From positions 1 through 9,669 of the forward strand of contig JAERMN010000079.1 of NCBI GenBank assembly GCA_016844625.1: 9,669 nucleotides of DNA, read 5' to 3'. This document shows, one piece after another, positions 1-6,575 of the stretch. Under the pieces are notes generated by a model. The model was not told the DNA's origin and made no database searches. It worked only from the letters and a program-made list of their open reading frames with translations. How positions within the stretch are numbered: the first letter of the stretch is position 1; each line of letters opens with the position of its first letter. The stretch comes from Deltaproteobacteria bacterium (lineage in GTDB: Bacteria; Desulfobacterota; Binatia; UBA9968). A program made the position numbers and the translations under genes.

Positions 1-1081
1 CGGCATGACCGGAGTCGCCCAAGGTTTGCCGATCTTTGTCTTCGGTCTCTTCGGCGGCGCGCTGGCCGACTTCATGGACCGTAAGCAAATCATTTTGGTT
101 ACGACACTGGGGAATTGGCTGGTCGCCGTCGCGCTCGGCATCTTGACCCTGAGCGATCTGATTCAAGTCTGGCAAATTCAGCTCGGCATGGCGCTGACAT
201 CGACAGTCAACATCGTGCTGACGCCGACGCGCATGTCTATCATTTCCTTTTTGGTGCCACGAACTCATCTGACCAACGCCGTGTCGCTCAACTCGGCAGT
301 GTCCCAGGCATCGCACTTCATCGGCCCTATGCTTGGCGGTCTCAGCTTGGCGTGGATGAGCACGGGCAACGCTTACCTTTTTAATGCGCTTTTCTACATA
401 CCCGCGGTCATCGCGATTATCGCTCTCAAAATCCCAGCCATCGCCGGCAAGCTGCCGGAAAAATTTTCTCTGGCAAGCATGCTCGGTGGATTCAAATTTC
501 TCTTCTCCGAGCCGCTGGTTTTCGCCATGGTGATTTTGGACTTCGTCGTCATTGGCTTCGGCTACTTTCGCCCGCTACTGCCGGTCTTCGCCAAAGACAT
601 TCTTTTCGTCGGTCCTGCCGGTTTCGGCCTGTTGTCGTCGGCGCCCGCCATCGGCGGCGTCATCGGCACGGGCATCCTGCTCGTGATCGGCGACGTCAAG
701 AGCAAAGGACTGCTCGCGCTTTGGTCCTTTCTCGCTTACGCCGGAGCCGTCGGAGTTTTTGCGCTGTCGACAAATTTTTTGCTGTCGCTCGTGCTGCTCG
801 CCATCACCGGCTTGGCCAATTCCCTGCAGGCCGTCATGCGCCAGACCACGTTTCATCTTTTCACGCCGGATCAAGTGCGCGGCCGCGCCTTCGCCGTGTT
901 CCACATGTTTTCCCAAGGCGCCAACGGTTTTGGCGCCACCGAGATCGGCTTCGTCGCCGCTCTCCTTGGCGCTCCCGGCGCGCTCCTCTTCGGCTCGGCC
1001 GTCGGCGCGCTACTCACTTTAGGCTGTTGGTTGGGAATGCCTGGATTGAGAACATTTGGCACCGAGAACTACCGAAGATGA
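1..1081 (+). CDS. MFS exporter, MFS_3/EntS-like group (5' partial)
   Basis: Inner-membrane major facilitator superfamily protein, probably a proton-coupled exporter of a small molecule; the substrate cannot be told. The reading frame is open to the left edge, so the ATG at 5 is probably internal and the first membrane helix is missing. Counting from that ATG, residues 17-27 form the conserved loop after helix 2 (GGALADFMDRK, MFS motif A-like). Residues 73-111 (P74/R76, N91, L95-N96-S97, G107-P108) match the region typical of the MFS_3 family, and R292-G293-R294 matches its C-terminal RGRA segment. About ten hydrophobic segments remain in 358 residues, against roughly 400-420 for a whole protein. 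The TGA stop is at 1079-1081. It converges on the biotin operon and shares no obvious operon inside the window. Family members include the enterobactin exporter EntS, but a link to the NRPS 5.6 kb away would be speculation. Family call firm, function open. Confidence 0.85.
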   Translation, partial: GMTGVAQGLPIFVFGLFGGALADFMDRKQIILVTTLGNWLVAVALGILTLSDLIQVWQIQLGMALTSTVNIVLTPTRMSIISFLVPRTHLTNAVSLNSAVSQASHFIGPMLGGLSLAWMSTGNAYLFNALFYIPAVIAIIALKIPAIAGKLPEKFSLASMLGGFKFLFSEPLVFAMVILDFVVIGFGYFRPLLPVFAKDILFVGPAGFGLLSSAPAIGGVIGTGILLVIGDVKSKGLLALWSFLAYAGAVGVFALSTNFLLSLVLLAITGLANSLQAVMRQTTFHLFTPDQVRGRAFAVFHMFSQGANGFGATEIGFVAALLGAPGALLFGSAVGALLTLGCWLGMPGLRTFGTENYRR

Positions 1082-1336
1082 TCTGAGCGCGGCAGAGCCG
1101 CAACCGAAACTCGGAATATCTCCCGCAAAGCATGTCCTGAGCGCAGTCGAAGGGACGCCAAGGCCGCAAAGGTCGGGAAAAATGAACAGAATAGTTGGTA
1201 AAATTATCAAACTTTCGATTCCTAACTTGGCGTACTTTGCGCCTTGGCGGGAGTCAATCCCCGTGTTCGAACATTCCAGATCACTGGAAAACTTGCGCCA
1301 GCTGGGCAAAATTTTTGGCTAGCAATTGCCGAGCGA
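1082..1336. repeat. Repeat-rich convergent intergenic region
   Basis: This 255-bp stretch lies between two convergent genes and holds no convincing gene. It is a mosaic of short elements: a GCGGC-AGA-GCCGC hairpin at 1089-1101 just after the exporter stop; TGTCCTGAGCGCAGTCGAAG at 1134-1153, of a type I recall as dispersed in many environmental genomes; an inverted pair at 1156-1172 and 1235-1250; a 10-bp palindrome TGTTCGAACA at 1264-1273; and a TTCCAG/CTGGAA hairpin at 1274-1289. None is followed by a T-run long enough to call an intrinsic terminator on either strand. Confidence 0.6.
1155..1250. repeat. Inverted repeat of the CGCCAAGG(C)GCAAAG type
   Basis: The left arm at 1156-1172 reads CGCCAAGGCCGCAAAGG. 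The right arm at 1235-1249 reads CTTTGCGCCTTGGCG, whose reverse complement is CGCCAAGGCGCAAAG, so the arms pair with a single extra C on the left. A partial extra copy, CTTGGCG, sits at 1226-1232. The arms are about 60 bp apart, with an AT-richer segment between them. The arrangement could be a small non-autonomous repeat or a long stem in RNA; no target-site duplication is evident. Confidence 0.6.
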
Positions 1337-1654
1337 TTAATGCAGCGTCACTTCCTGCTGCACCTCTCGCAGCAACGACAAGTCACGCACCTGTGATAGT
1401 GGCACCGGCTTTTCCGTTCGCACCGTCGCTTTGCGCGATTCGATGGCGAACTCGTAGGTTTTGTCGATGGTGCCGCCGTCGAGACTGAATAACGGCAGGA
1501 TTAAATCGTAGGAATCGCGCGCGACATCCGATGTTTGACTGAACGCATAGATCCGGTTGCTGTGGGGAATCATGACTTTATCCGCCGCCAAAGCCGAGCT
1601 TGCCGCCAGACTGCAAAGCAGCGCAATAATCGCCGCGAATTTTTTCTGTTTCAT
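1337..1654 (-). CDS. Small exported protein of unknown function, coupled to bioD
   Basis: I do not recognise this 105-residue protein. It starts with a clear Sec-type signal peptide: a basic N-terminus (MKQKK), a hydrophobic core (residues 6-19) and an ALA-A cleavage motif, with cleavage likely after residue 23 or 24. About 81 residues would be released into the periplasm or outside the cell. The mature part has no cysteine, no membrane segment and a balanced charge. The ATG at 1654-1652 overlaps the bioD TGA in an ATGA, and an AGGAAG-type ribosome site at 1662-1657 lies in the end of bioD, so translation is probably coupled. The TAA stop is at 1339-1337. It is the last gene of the operon before a convergent exporter. 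A role in biotin metabolism is suggested only by position. Gene call fairly secure, function unknown. Confidence 0.75.
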   Translation of the reverse strand: MKQKKFAAIIALLCSLAASSALAADKVMIPHSNRIYAFSQTSDVARDSYDLILPLFSLDGGTIDKTYEFAIESRKATVRTEKPVPLSQVRDLSLLREVQQEVTLH

Positions 1655-2367
1655 TTCTTCCTAAGCAACAGCTCGATCGTTTTGAGATCGAGTTCCCTGT
1701 CAAACAAATTCAATACTTCGCCATCGTCGGACTTGCCTTCGCTAAGAAACGGCAACTCACCCAAGCAACCAACCCCGGTCATGCCCGTAAGCACCTCCCG
1801 GTTGGTTTCCGCGGCAAGCGACGATTCAGCAGTGACTTGATTGAGCACATAACCCATTATGCTGAGTTCTTTGCAGCTCGCATGTTCAAGTGTGAGCAAT
1901 AGATGATTTATGACGCCGAGTTTATTCGCCGCGACCACGATTAAAGGCAACTTTGCGACCCGGGCAAAATCCGCGAAGGTAAAACTCGGCACCAGCGGCA
2001 CCATCAAGCCGCCGGCGCCTTCGACGAGCGTAATATCATGCTTGGCGCTGATCTCCCGGTAAACCGCCAGCAGATGATCGACATCGATCTTCACGCCGGC
2101 GCGCTCCGCCGCGATGCTCGGCGCCAGCGGCTCCGGCAGACGGTACGGACAGATGGTTTCAATCCGCTCGGCACAACCCGATGCGTCTTTTAACCGCCAA
2201 GCATCCTCTGGAAACAACTGTCCATCTTTCTCGATACAACCGGTTTCCGCCGGCTTCATCACGCCGACTTTGTAACCGTACGATTTCAACAACACCGCCA
2301 GCCCACAGGCAAAAAACGTCTTGCCGACGCCGGTGTCAGTCCCGGTAATGAACAAACCTCTACCCAT
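1651..2367 (-). CDS. bioD: ATP-dependent dethiobiotin synthetase
   Basis: Cytoplasmic enzyme that closes the ureido ring of biotin: 7,8-diaminononanoate plus CO2 plus ATP gives dethiobiotin, the penultimate pathway step. The 238-residue length is normal for the family. The phosphate-binding loop GTDTGVGKT is at residues 9-17 (K16, T17). K38-P39 with ETG at 41-43 forms the substrate-binding KPxxTG-like segment. VEGAGG at 115-120 followed by P124 is the second family signature, and N148-K149 lies in the nucleotide-binding part. It is the third gene of the operon, 84 bp after bioA across a hairpin-bearing gap, and ends in an ATGA overlap with the next gene. The start at 2367 places the P-loop at the usual distance from the N-terminus; GGGAA ten nucleotides upstream is only a weak ribosome site. 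Identity is secure. Confidence 0.95.
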   Translation of the reverse strand: MGRGLFITGTDTGVGKTFFACGLAVLLKSYGYKVGVMKPAETGCIEKDGQLFPEDAWRLKDASGCAERIETICPYRLPEPLAPSIAAERAGVKIDVDHLLAVYREISAKHDITLVEGAGGLMVPLVPSFTFADFARVAKLPLIVVAANKLGVINHLLLTLEHASCKELSIMGYVLNQVTAESSLAAETNREVLTGMTGVGCLGELPFLSEGKSDDGEVLNLFDRELDLKTIELLLRKK

Positions 2368-2451
2368 TTAATGTTCCCAGTCGGAGGATCGAAAATCGAT
2401 CCTCCATCTTCGATCTTCGATCCTCGATCTCAATCAACTCTTCTAAACCCA
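2368..2451. repeat. Hairpin plus CGATC heptamer repeats between bioA and bioD
   Basis: This is the only non-coding gap inside the biotin operon. GGAGGATCGA at 2383-2392 and TCGATCCTCC at 2396-2405 are perfect 10-bp inverted arms around an AAA loop. Three 7-bp units (TTCGATC, TTCGATC, CTCGATC) follow at 2409-2429. In the bio mRNA the hairpin would lie about 16 nt upstream of the bioD start. No T-run follows it, so it is unlikely to be an intrinsic terminator. It may be a dispersed repeat, or a processing or attenuating structure that lowers bioD expression. Confidence 0.6.
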
Positions 2452-3810
2452 TCAATTCCCCGTCACGGTAAGAATACTGTCCAAAACAATATCGAGAAGG
2501 ATCGCGAGCTCGTTTTCTGCCATACTCAACGGCGGCATGAGGATCACGACATCGCCCAACGGGCGAATCATCACGCCGCGCTGACGCGCCGCCAGAATAA
2601 CTTGACGCCCCGTCCGTTTCTCAGGCGCATAGTTCTTTCGACCGGCGCGATCTTGCGCTAACTCGATGCCAATCATGTAACCCCACTGACGCACATCGCT
2701 CACATGGGGCAGCGCGAGAAATTCTTGGCTGAGTCGTTTTTGCAGATACGCGATGCGCGGTTGCATGTTCTCGATGACATTTTCGCGGTGAAAGATTGCC
2801 AGATTGGCGAGGGCCACGGCACAACCAAGCGGATTGCCGGTGTAAGTGTGGCCGTGAAAAAATGTTTTGAACTCTTTGTAGTCACCGAGAAATGCCGAAA
2901 AAATTTCTTCGCTAGTCAAAGTTGCCGCCAGCGGCAAATAACCACCGGTGATACCTTTGGCCATGCAGAGAATGTCGGGCGTCACGCCGTCGTGCTCGCA
3001 GGCAAACATTTTCCCCGTCCGGCCAAAGCCGGTGGCGACTTCGTCGAGAATGAAAAGAATCTTATTTCGCCGGCAAATTTCCCTGAGCGCCCTCACATAA
3101 CCAACCGGCTGCGACCACATCCCGGCAGCGCCTTGCATCAGCGGCTCCATGATAAAAGCCGCAACTGTGTTTTTATTCGCGCTGAGCTTCTCATCAGCCT
3201 CTTTGATCGCGGCAGAAAGCGCGTCGGCTTCACTCATCTGCCGGTAATAGCGAAACACGTGCGGCGGCGTGATTCTTAGCACCGCAAACAGCAGGCTCTT
3301 GTGGAAACGGTGAAAAGTTTCAGAGTAACCGACGCTCATCGAGCCGACGGTATCGCCGTGATAAGACTCCGCCAGCGAGGCGATTTGCGTGCGCTTCTCC
3401 TCGCCCTTGAGCTGCCAGTATTGCACGGCCATTTTGAGCGCGATCTCGACCGCCGTCGCGCCGCTGTCGGAATAAAACACCCGCTGCAAGCCAATCGGCG
3501 CGATCTCGATCAGCTTCTGCGCCAGTTGAATCCCTGGCACATGGCTTAAGCCCAAAAAAGTCGAATGCGCGATCCTATCGAGCTGGTCTTTAATCGCGTC
3601 GTCAAGCTCTTTTTTGCGATGACCGTGAACGTTACACCAGAGCGATGACACGCCGTCGAGATACTTTTGGCCTTGATCGTCGATTAAATAGTGACCGTCG
3701 CCACGGCTAATGATCACCGGATCTTCGCCCAGCCACTCCTGCATCTGCGTGAACGGATGCCAAAGGTAGCGATGATCCAGCTGCCTTAGCTTGTCGTGAA
3801 AGGTTGTCAT
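2452..3810 (-). CDS. bioA: 8-amino-7-oxononanoate aminotransferase (DAPA aminotransferase)
   Basis: PLP-dependent class III aminotransferase that converts 8-amino-7-oxononanoate into 7,8-diaminononanoate in the cytoplasm. It has 452 residues, near the Bacillus form and slightly longer than the E. coli one. Visible motifs: WHPFTQM at 17-23; SSLWCNVHGH at 55-64; SDSGATAVE at 114-122 for the PLP phosphate; YHGD at 150-153; DEVATGFGRTG at 256-266 with D256 contacting the PLP ring nitrogen; K285 in MAKGITGG as the Schiff-base lysine; HGHTYTGNP at 319-327; and RPLGD at 416-420. The ATG at 3810-3808 overlaps the bioF stop (ATGA), and a GAGGAAG ribosome site lies at 3830-3824, rather far upstream. 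F20 and L57 replace Tyr17 and Trp52 of the E. coli enzyme (numbers from memory), as in the lysine-using B. subtilis enzyme, so the amino donor may be lysine instead of SAM. Pathway role is secure, donor uncertain. Confidence 0.95.
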   Translation of the reverse strand: MTTFHDKLRQLDHRYLWHPFTQMQEWLGEDPVIISRGDGHYLIDDQGQKYLDGVSSLWCNVHGHRKKELDDAIKDQLDRIAHSTFLGLSHVPGIQLAQKLIEIAPIGLQRVFYSDSGATAVEIALKMAVQYWQLKGEEKRTQIASLAESYHGDTVGSMSVGYSETFHRFHKSLLFAVLRITPPHVFRYYRQMSEADALSAAIKEADEKLSANKNTVAAFIMEPLMQGAAGMWSQPVGYVRALREICRRNKILFILDEVATGFGRTGKMFACEHDGVTPDILCMAKGITGGYLPLAATLTSEEIFSAFLGDYKEFKTFFHGHTYTGNPLGCAVALANLAIFHRENVIENMQPRIAYLQKRLSQEFLALPHVSDVRQWGYMIGIELAQDRAGRKNYAPEKRTGRQVILAARQRGVMIRPLGDVVILMPPLSMAENELAILLDIVLDSILTVTGN

Positions 3811-4970
3811 GCTTGTGCTTTAACTTCCTCGAACACTTTCAGCACGCGCTCGATCTGTCCCGCGGTATGCGTCGCCATCAAGGTAATTCTCACGCGCGAT
3901 GTGCCCGGCGGCACCGTCGGCGGGCGAATTCCTTGAGCGAAGACACCGTTGGCCAGAAGTTGCTCGGAAAACTTCATGCACTTCCCTGCGTCACCGACGA
4001 TAAGTGGAAGAATCGGACTTTCGCTCTGTCCAAGTTCGAATCCCAACTGAATCAAGCCATTTTTTAACATGCCGCAATTCGCCGACAACGCTTCGCGCCG
4101 CTCGGGTTCTTGCTTAACCAAATCGATCGCCGCCAGCGCCATCGCCATCACCGCCGGCGGCAGCGCAGTCGTGAAAATGAAACTGCGGCAGCGGTTGATT
4201 AGCAAATCGCGCAAAGCGGCGCTGCCTGCAACGTAGGCGCCGAAGCCACCGAGCGCTTTACCAAGCGTGCCCATTTGAATCGCGACGCGCTCGCCTAAAC
4301 CGAGCTTCGCGACAACACCCGCGCCATTGGCGCCGAACACGCCCGTCGCGTGTGCTTCATCGACCATAACCATGGCGTTGAATTTTTCCGCGAAATCAAC
4401 AACGCCGACAAGCGGCGCTTCGTCGCCGTCCATGCTGAAGATCGTTTCCGTGACGATTAGCTTGCGCGCGCCGCTCGGCGCGTCTTTTAATTGCTGCTCC
4501 AATTGGCCGAGATCGCAGTGGCGGTAGACCTGCGTCCTGGCGCGCGACAAGCGGCAGCCGTCGATGATGCTGGCGTGATTGAGCGCGTCGCTGAAAATCA
4601 CGTCGCCGTCGCCGACCAGCGTCGAAAGAATTCCCGTGTTGGCTTGATAACCCGAGTTAAAAACCAGCGCCGCCTGCGTGCCTTTGAACTCGGCGAGCTT
4701 CGCTTCTAATTCTTCGTGCAGCGCCATGTTGCCGGAGATCAAGCGCGACGCCCCCGAGCCGCAGCCGTAGCGATCGATCGCTTCTTTTGCCGCGGCGGCC
4801 AAGGCTGGATGATTGGCGATGCCAAGATAATTGTTCGAAGATAAATTGATGACCTCGCGGCCATCGAGCGTGAGCGTGGAATCCTGATCGCTCTCGACGC
4901 GCCGCAAACGGCGGTAAAGCCCGGCGTCTGTGATCCTTTGCAACTCTGAAGCGATGAAGCTGGTCGACAT
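3807..4970 (-). CDS. bioF: 8-amino-7-oxononanoate synthase
   Basis: PLP-dependent alpha-oxoamine synthase that condenses pimeloyl-ACP or pimeloyl-CoA with L-alanine, releasing CO2, to make 8-amino-7-oxononanoate, the first ring-assembly precursor of biotin. Its 387 residues are typical. Motifs: LSSNNYLG at 43-50; GSGASRLISG at 71-80; FNSGYQAN at 104-111; H132 in NHASIIDG, expected to stack on the PLP ring; DEAHATG at 204-210; and the PLP lysine K238 in GTLGKALGG. Glycine acyltransferases such as Kbl share these motifs, but the following bioA and bioD genes decide for BioF. It is the first gene of the operon and is divergent from radA with 76 bp between start codons. No Shine-Dalgarno is visible before the ATG at 4970, which fits a very short leader. 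It ends in an ATGA overlap with bioA. Identity is secure. Confidence 0.95.
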   Translation of the reverse strand: MSTSFIASELQRITDAGLYRRLRRVESDQDSTLTLDGREVINLSSNNYLGIANHPALAAAAKEAIDRYGCGSGASRLISGNMALHEELEAKLAEFKGTQAALVFNSGYQANTGILSTLVGDGDVIFSDALNHASIIDGCRLSRARTQVYRHCDLGQLEQQLKDAPSGARKLIVTETIFSMDGDEAPLVGVVDFAEKFNAMVMVDEAHATGVFGANGAGVVAKLGLGERVAIQMGTLGKALGGFGAYVAGSAALRDLLINRCRSFIFTTALPPAVMAMALAAIDLVKQEPERREALSANCGMLKNGLIQLGFELGQSESPILPLIVGDAGKCMKFSEQLLANGVFAQGIRPPTVPPGTSRVRITLMATHTAGQIERVLKVFEEVKAQA

Positions 4971-4981
4971 TAGGGTAGGAA

Positions 4982-5008
4982 TTATTACATCAATCGTTCA
5001 ATTATCAA
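4982..5008 (-). promoter_or_regulatory. Possible bioF operon promoter
   Basis: Read on the minus strand, TTGATA (5008-5003) could serve as the -35 box. The overlapping TAATAA/ATAATT (around 4987-4980) could serve as the -10 box, with a spacer of 15-17 bp depending on the hexamer chosen. Transcription would begin only a few bases before the bioF ATG at 4970, consistent with the missing ribosome site. This is a pattern match only. Confidence 0.4.
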
Positions 5009-5031
5009 CCTAGCCATTTTCATAACATTCC

Positions 5032-5040
5032 TGCTATAGA
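5032..5040 (+). promoter_or_regulatory. Possible extended -10 promoter of radA
   Basis: TGCTATAGA is an extended -10 element (TGn followed by TATAGA at 5035-5040). No good -35 box stands 16-18 bp upstream, which extended -10 promoters tolerate. The predicted start falls at about 5046-5048, on the radA ATG at 5047, implying a leaderless or nearly leaderless mRNA. The absence of a Shine-Dalgarno sequence before the ATG agrees with this. Confidence 0.4.
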
Positions 5041-5046
5041 ACTCGC

Positions 5047-6408
5047 ATGGCCAAAGCGAAATCCGTCTACGCCTGCCAGAGTTGCGGCTATCAGTCGGCC
5101 AAATGGCTCGGCAAATGTCCTGACTGCAACCAATGGAACACTTTCGCCGAGGAGCGCTTTGAAAAAGCCACATCGCCGCGCGGCGAGTTGAGCCTGGGCA
5201 GCAAAGAAGAGCCCGCGCCGATCCATGAAATCAACACCGCGGAAGAAGGCCGCGTTCAGTGCGGCATCGGCGAGTTCGACCGCGTGCTCGGCGGCGGCCT
5301 GGTGCCGGGATCGGTAATACTGATCGGGGGCGATCCCGGCATCGGCAAGTCGACGCTATTGCTCCAAGCGGTTGCCGCGGTAAGCCGGAAAAACATCACC
5401 TGTCTTTACGTCTCCGGCGAAGAATCCCAGCGGCAAATCAAGATGCGCGCCGAACGGCTCGGCATCGAAGCGCCCAACCTGCTCGTGCTGAGCGAAACTT
5501 CGCTGGAACGGATTCTCGACCACGTCAAGAAAATCAAGCCGGGGCTGCTGGTGATCGATTCCGTCCAAACCCTGTTCTCGTCGACCATTCCATCAGCGCC
5601 CGGCAGCATCGCCCAAGTAAGGGAAACTTCCGGCGCGATCATCGTGCTAGCGAAAAAAACCGGCTTGACGACTTTTTTGATCGGTCACGTCACCAAGGAC
5701 GGCGCCATCGCCGGGCCGCGCCTGCTAGAACATATGGTCGATACAGTTCTCTATTTTGAAGGCGAGCGCGGCCACAGTTTTAGGATTCTCCGCGCCGTGA
5801 AAAATCGTTTCGGCTCGACCAACGAGATCGGCGTGTTTGAAATGAAGGAAGCGGGCCTTGCCGAAGTAACTAATCCGTCGGAAATTTTTCTCATGGAGCG
5901 GCCGCTGCAAGTGCCCGGTTCGGCCGTGGTGTGCAGTATCGAAGGCACGCGGCCGATCTTGGTGGAATTGCAAGCGCTGGTCTGCCGGTCATTTCTCGCC
6001 GTGCCGCGCCGCACCACCATCGGCGTCGATCACAACCGCGTCGCCTTACTAGTTGCCGTGTTGGAAAAAAAGATGGGCGCGAAACTTTTCGATCAAGATA
6101 TCTTTGTCAACGTCGCCGGCGGCGTCAACGTCGACGAGCCGGCGGTCGATTTGGGAATTATTGTCGCCATCGCGTCGAGCGCCCGGGAAGAAGCTCTCGA
6201 CGCGAAAACGGTCTTCTTCGGCGAAGTCGGCCTCGCCGGCGAAATCCGCGGTATCTCCCAAGCCGAAGCGAGAGTCAAAGAAGCCGGCAAATTAGGCTTC
6301 GAACGCTGCATCCTGCCGTCAAGCAATCACGCTCAATTGAAGCACATCAAGCATCCCCAACTGGTCAGCGTGAGATCGCTCAACGAATGCTGGAAACTGC
6401 TCTTTTAG
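5047..6408 (+). CDS. radA: DNA repair and recombination protein RadA (Sms)
   Basis: Cytoplasmic RecA-related ATPase that acts as a helicase/branch-migration factor and processes recombination intermediates together with RecA. All expected parts are present in 453 residues, the usual length. An N-terminal C4 zinc finger is formed by C10, C13, C24 and C27. The Walker A motif GGDPGIGKST is at 94-103, and the Walker B-like strand LLVIDS is at 167-172. The RadA-specific KNRFG motif is at 252-256. A C-terminal Lon-protease-like domain spans roughly 290-453 and includes FGEVGLAGEIR at 391-401. The Lon catalytic serine is not seen at the expected place (EPAVDLG), as is normal for RadA, so it is not a protease. 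The start at 5047 gives the usual short lead (MAKAKSVYAC) into the zinc finger. It is transcribed divergently from bioF and appears monocistronic, followed by a tRNA gene. Identity is very secure. Confidence 0.98.
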   Translation: MAKAKSVYACQSCGYQSAKWLGKCPDCNQWNTFAEERFEKATSPRGELSLGSKEEPAPIHEINTAEEGRVQCGIGEFDRVLGGGLVPGSVILIGGDPGIGKSTLLLQAVAAVSRKNITCLYVSGEESQRQIKMRAERLGIEAPNLLVLSETSLERILDHVKKIKPGLLVIDSVQTLFSSTIPSAPGSIAQVRETSGAIIVLAKKTGLTTFLIGHVTKDGAIAGPRLLEHMVDTVLYFEGERGHSFRILRAVKNRFGSTNEIGVFEMKEAGLAEVTNPSEIFLMERPLQVPGSAVVCSIEGTRPILVELQALVCRSFLAVPRRTTIGVDHNRVALLVAVLEKKMGAKLFDQDIFVNVAGGVNVDEPAVDLGIIVAIASSAREEALDAKTVFFGEVGLAGEIRGISQAEARVKEAGKLGFERCILPSSNHAQLKHIKHPQLVSVRSLNECWKLLF

Positions 6409-6489
6409 ATCGGCCGGCTCAGCGCTCAGCACTGATGAGCCGCGCTCTTGAATCCCGCGCCACGGTCCGTTATCAATATTAACTCACGT
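6409..6489 (+). other. Gap between radA and tRNA-Leu with weak hairpin
   Basis: CGGCTCA (6415-6421) and TGAGCCG (6436-6442) form a 7-bp stem with a 14-nt loop six bases after the radA stop; an alternative AGCGC/GCGCT stem overlaps it. No T-run follows, so it may stabilise the radA mRNA end instead of terminating transcription. The rest of the gap carries the likely tRNA promoter. Confidence 0.4.
6448..6476 (+). promoter_or_regulatory. Likely tRNA-Leu promoter
   Basis: TTGAAT (6448-6453) and TATCAA (6471-6476) each match four of six sigma-70 consensus bases and are separated by 17 bp. The predicted transcription start is near 6483, about seven bases before the mature tRNA 5' end at 6490, a normal short leader. 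The pattern and position agree, but nothing else supports it. Confidence 0.5.
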
Positions 6490-6575
6490 GCCGGAGTGGT
6501 GGAATGGCAGACGCGCCGGACTCAAAATCCGGTAGGGGCAACCCTGTGGGGGTTCAAGTCCCCCCTCCGGCACCA
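6490..6575 (+). tRNA. tRNA-Leu (anticodon CAA)
   Basis: The 86-nt class II tRNA folds completely. Acceptor GCCGGAG (6490-6496) pairs with CTCCGGC (6565-6571), with discriminator A6572 and an encoded CCA at 6573-6575. The anticodon stem CCGGA/TCCGG (6516-6520 and 6528-6532) encloses the loop CTCAAAA with anticodon CAA at 6523-6525, reading UUG codons. A long variable arm (AGGG/CCCT, 6534-6545) marks the class II type expected for leucine. The T stem GGGGG/CCCCC (6548-6552 and 6560-6564) holds the loop TTCAAGT. It lies on the same strand as radA and converges with the NRPS gene. Confidence 0.97.

Larger units (their letters stand above)
4971..5046. promoter_or_regulatory. AT-rich divergent bioF/radA promoter region
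   Basis: This 76-bp stretch separates two divergent start codons and is clearly richer in A+T than the genes on either side. Both promoters must lie here unless they extend into coding sequence. It holds an AATTAT direct repeat at 4980-4985 and 5000-5005, twenty bases apart (about two helical turns), and TTATCAACC at 5002-5010, which resembles half of a BirA operator. I see no matching second half, so biotin repression is not demonstrated. Confidence 0.7.

Noticed and set aside
1..1081. Exporter as part of the NRPS cluster
   Set aside because: The family does include siderophore exporters, but biotin, radA and tRNA genes separate them and nothing ties the two together.
1264..1273. TGTTCGAACA palindrome as a repressor (SOS-like) operator
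   Set aside because: It lies between convergent gene ends with no promoter to control, and does not match an SOS box I can name.
2704..3279. 191-residue plus-strand ORF opposite bioA
   Set aside because: It lies wholly antisense to bioA, whose motifs run through the region; no recognisable domain is seen in the antisense frame.
5002..5010. BirA-operator-like TTATCAACC upstream of bioF
   Set aside because: Only one half resembles the operator and no inverted second half is found at the expected distance.
6415..6442. Rho-independent terminator after radA
   Set aside because: The 7-bp stem has a 14-nt loop and no following T-run.
5931..6482. 183-residue plus-strand ORF overlapping radA
   Set aside because: It is an arginine-rich alternate frame of radA with no motif of its own; radA is unmistakable there.
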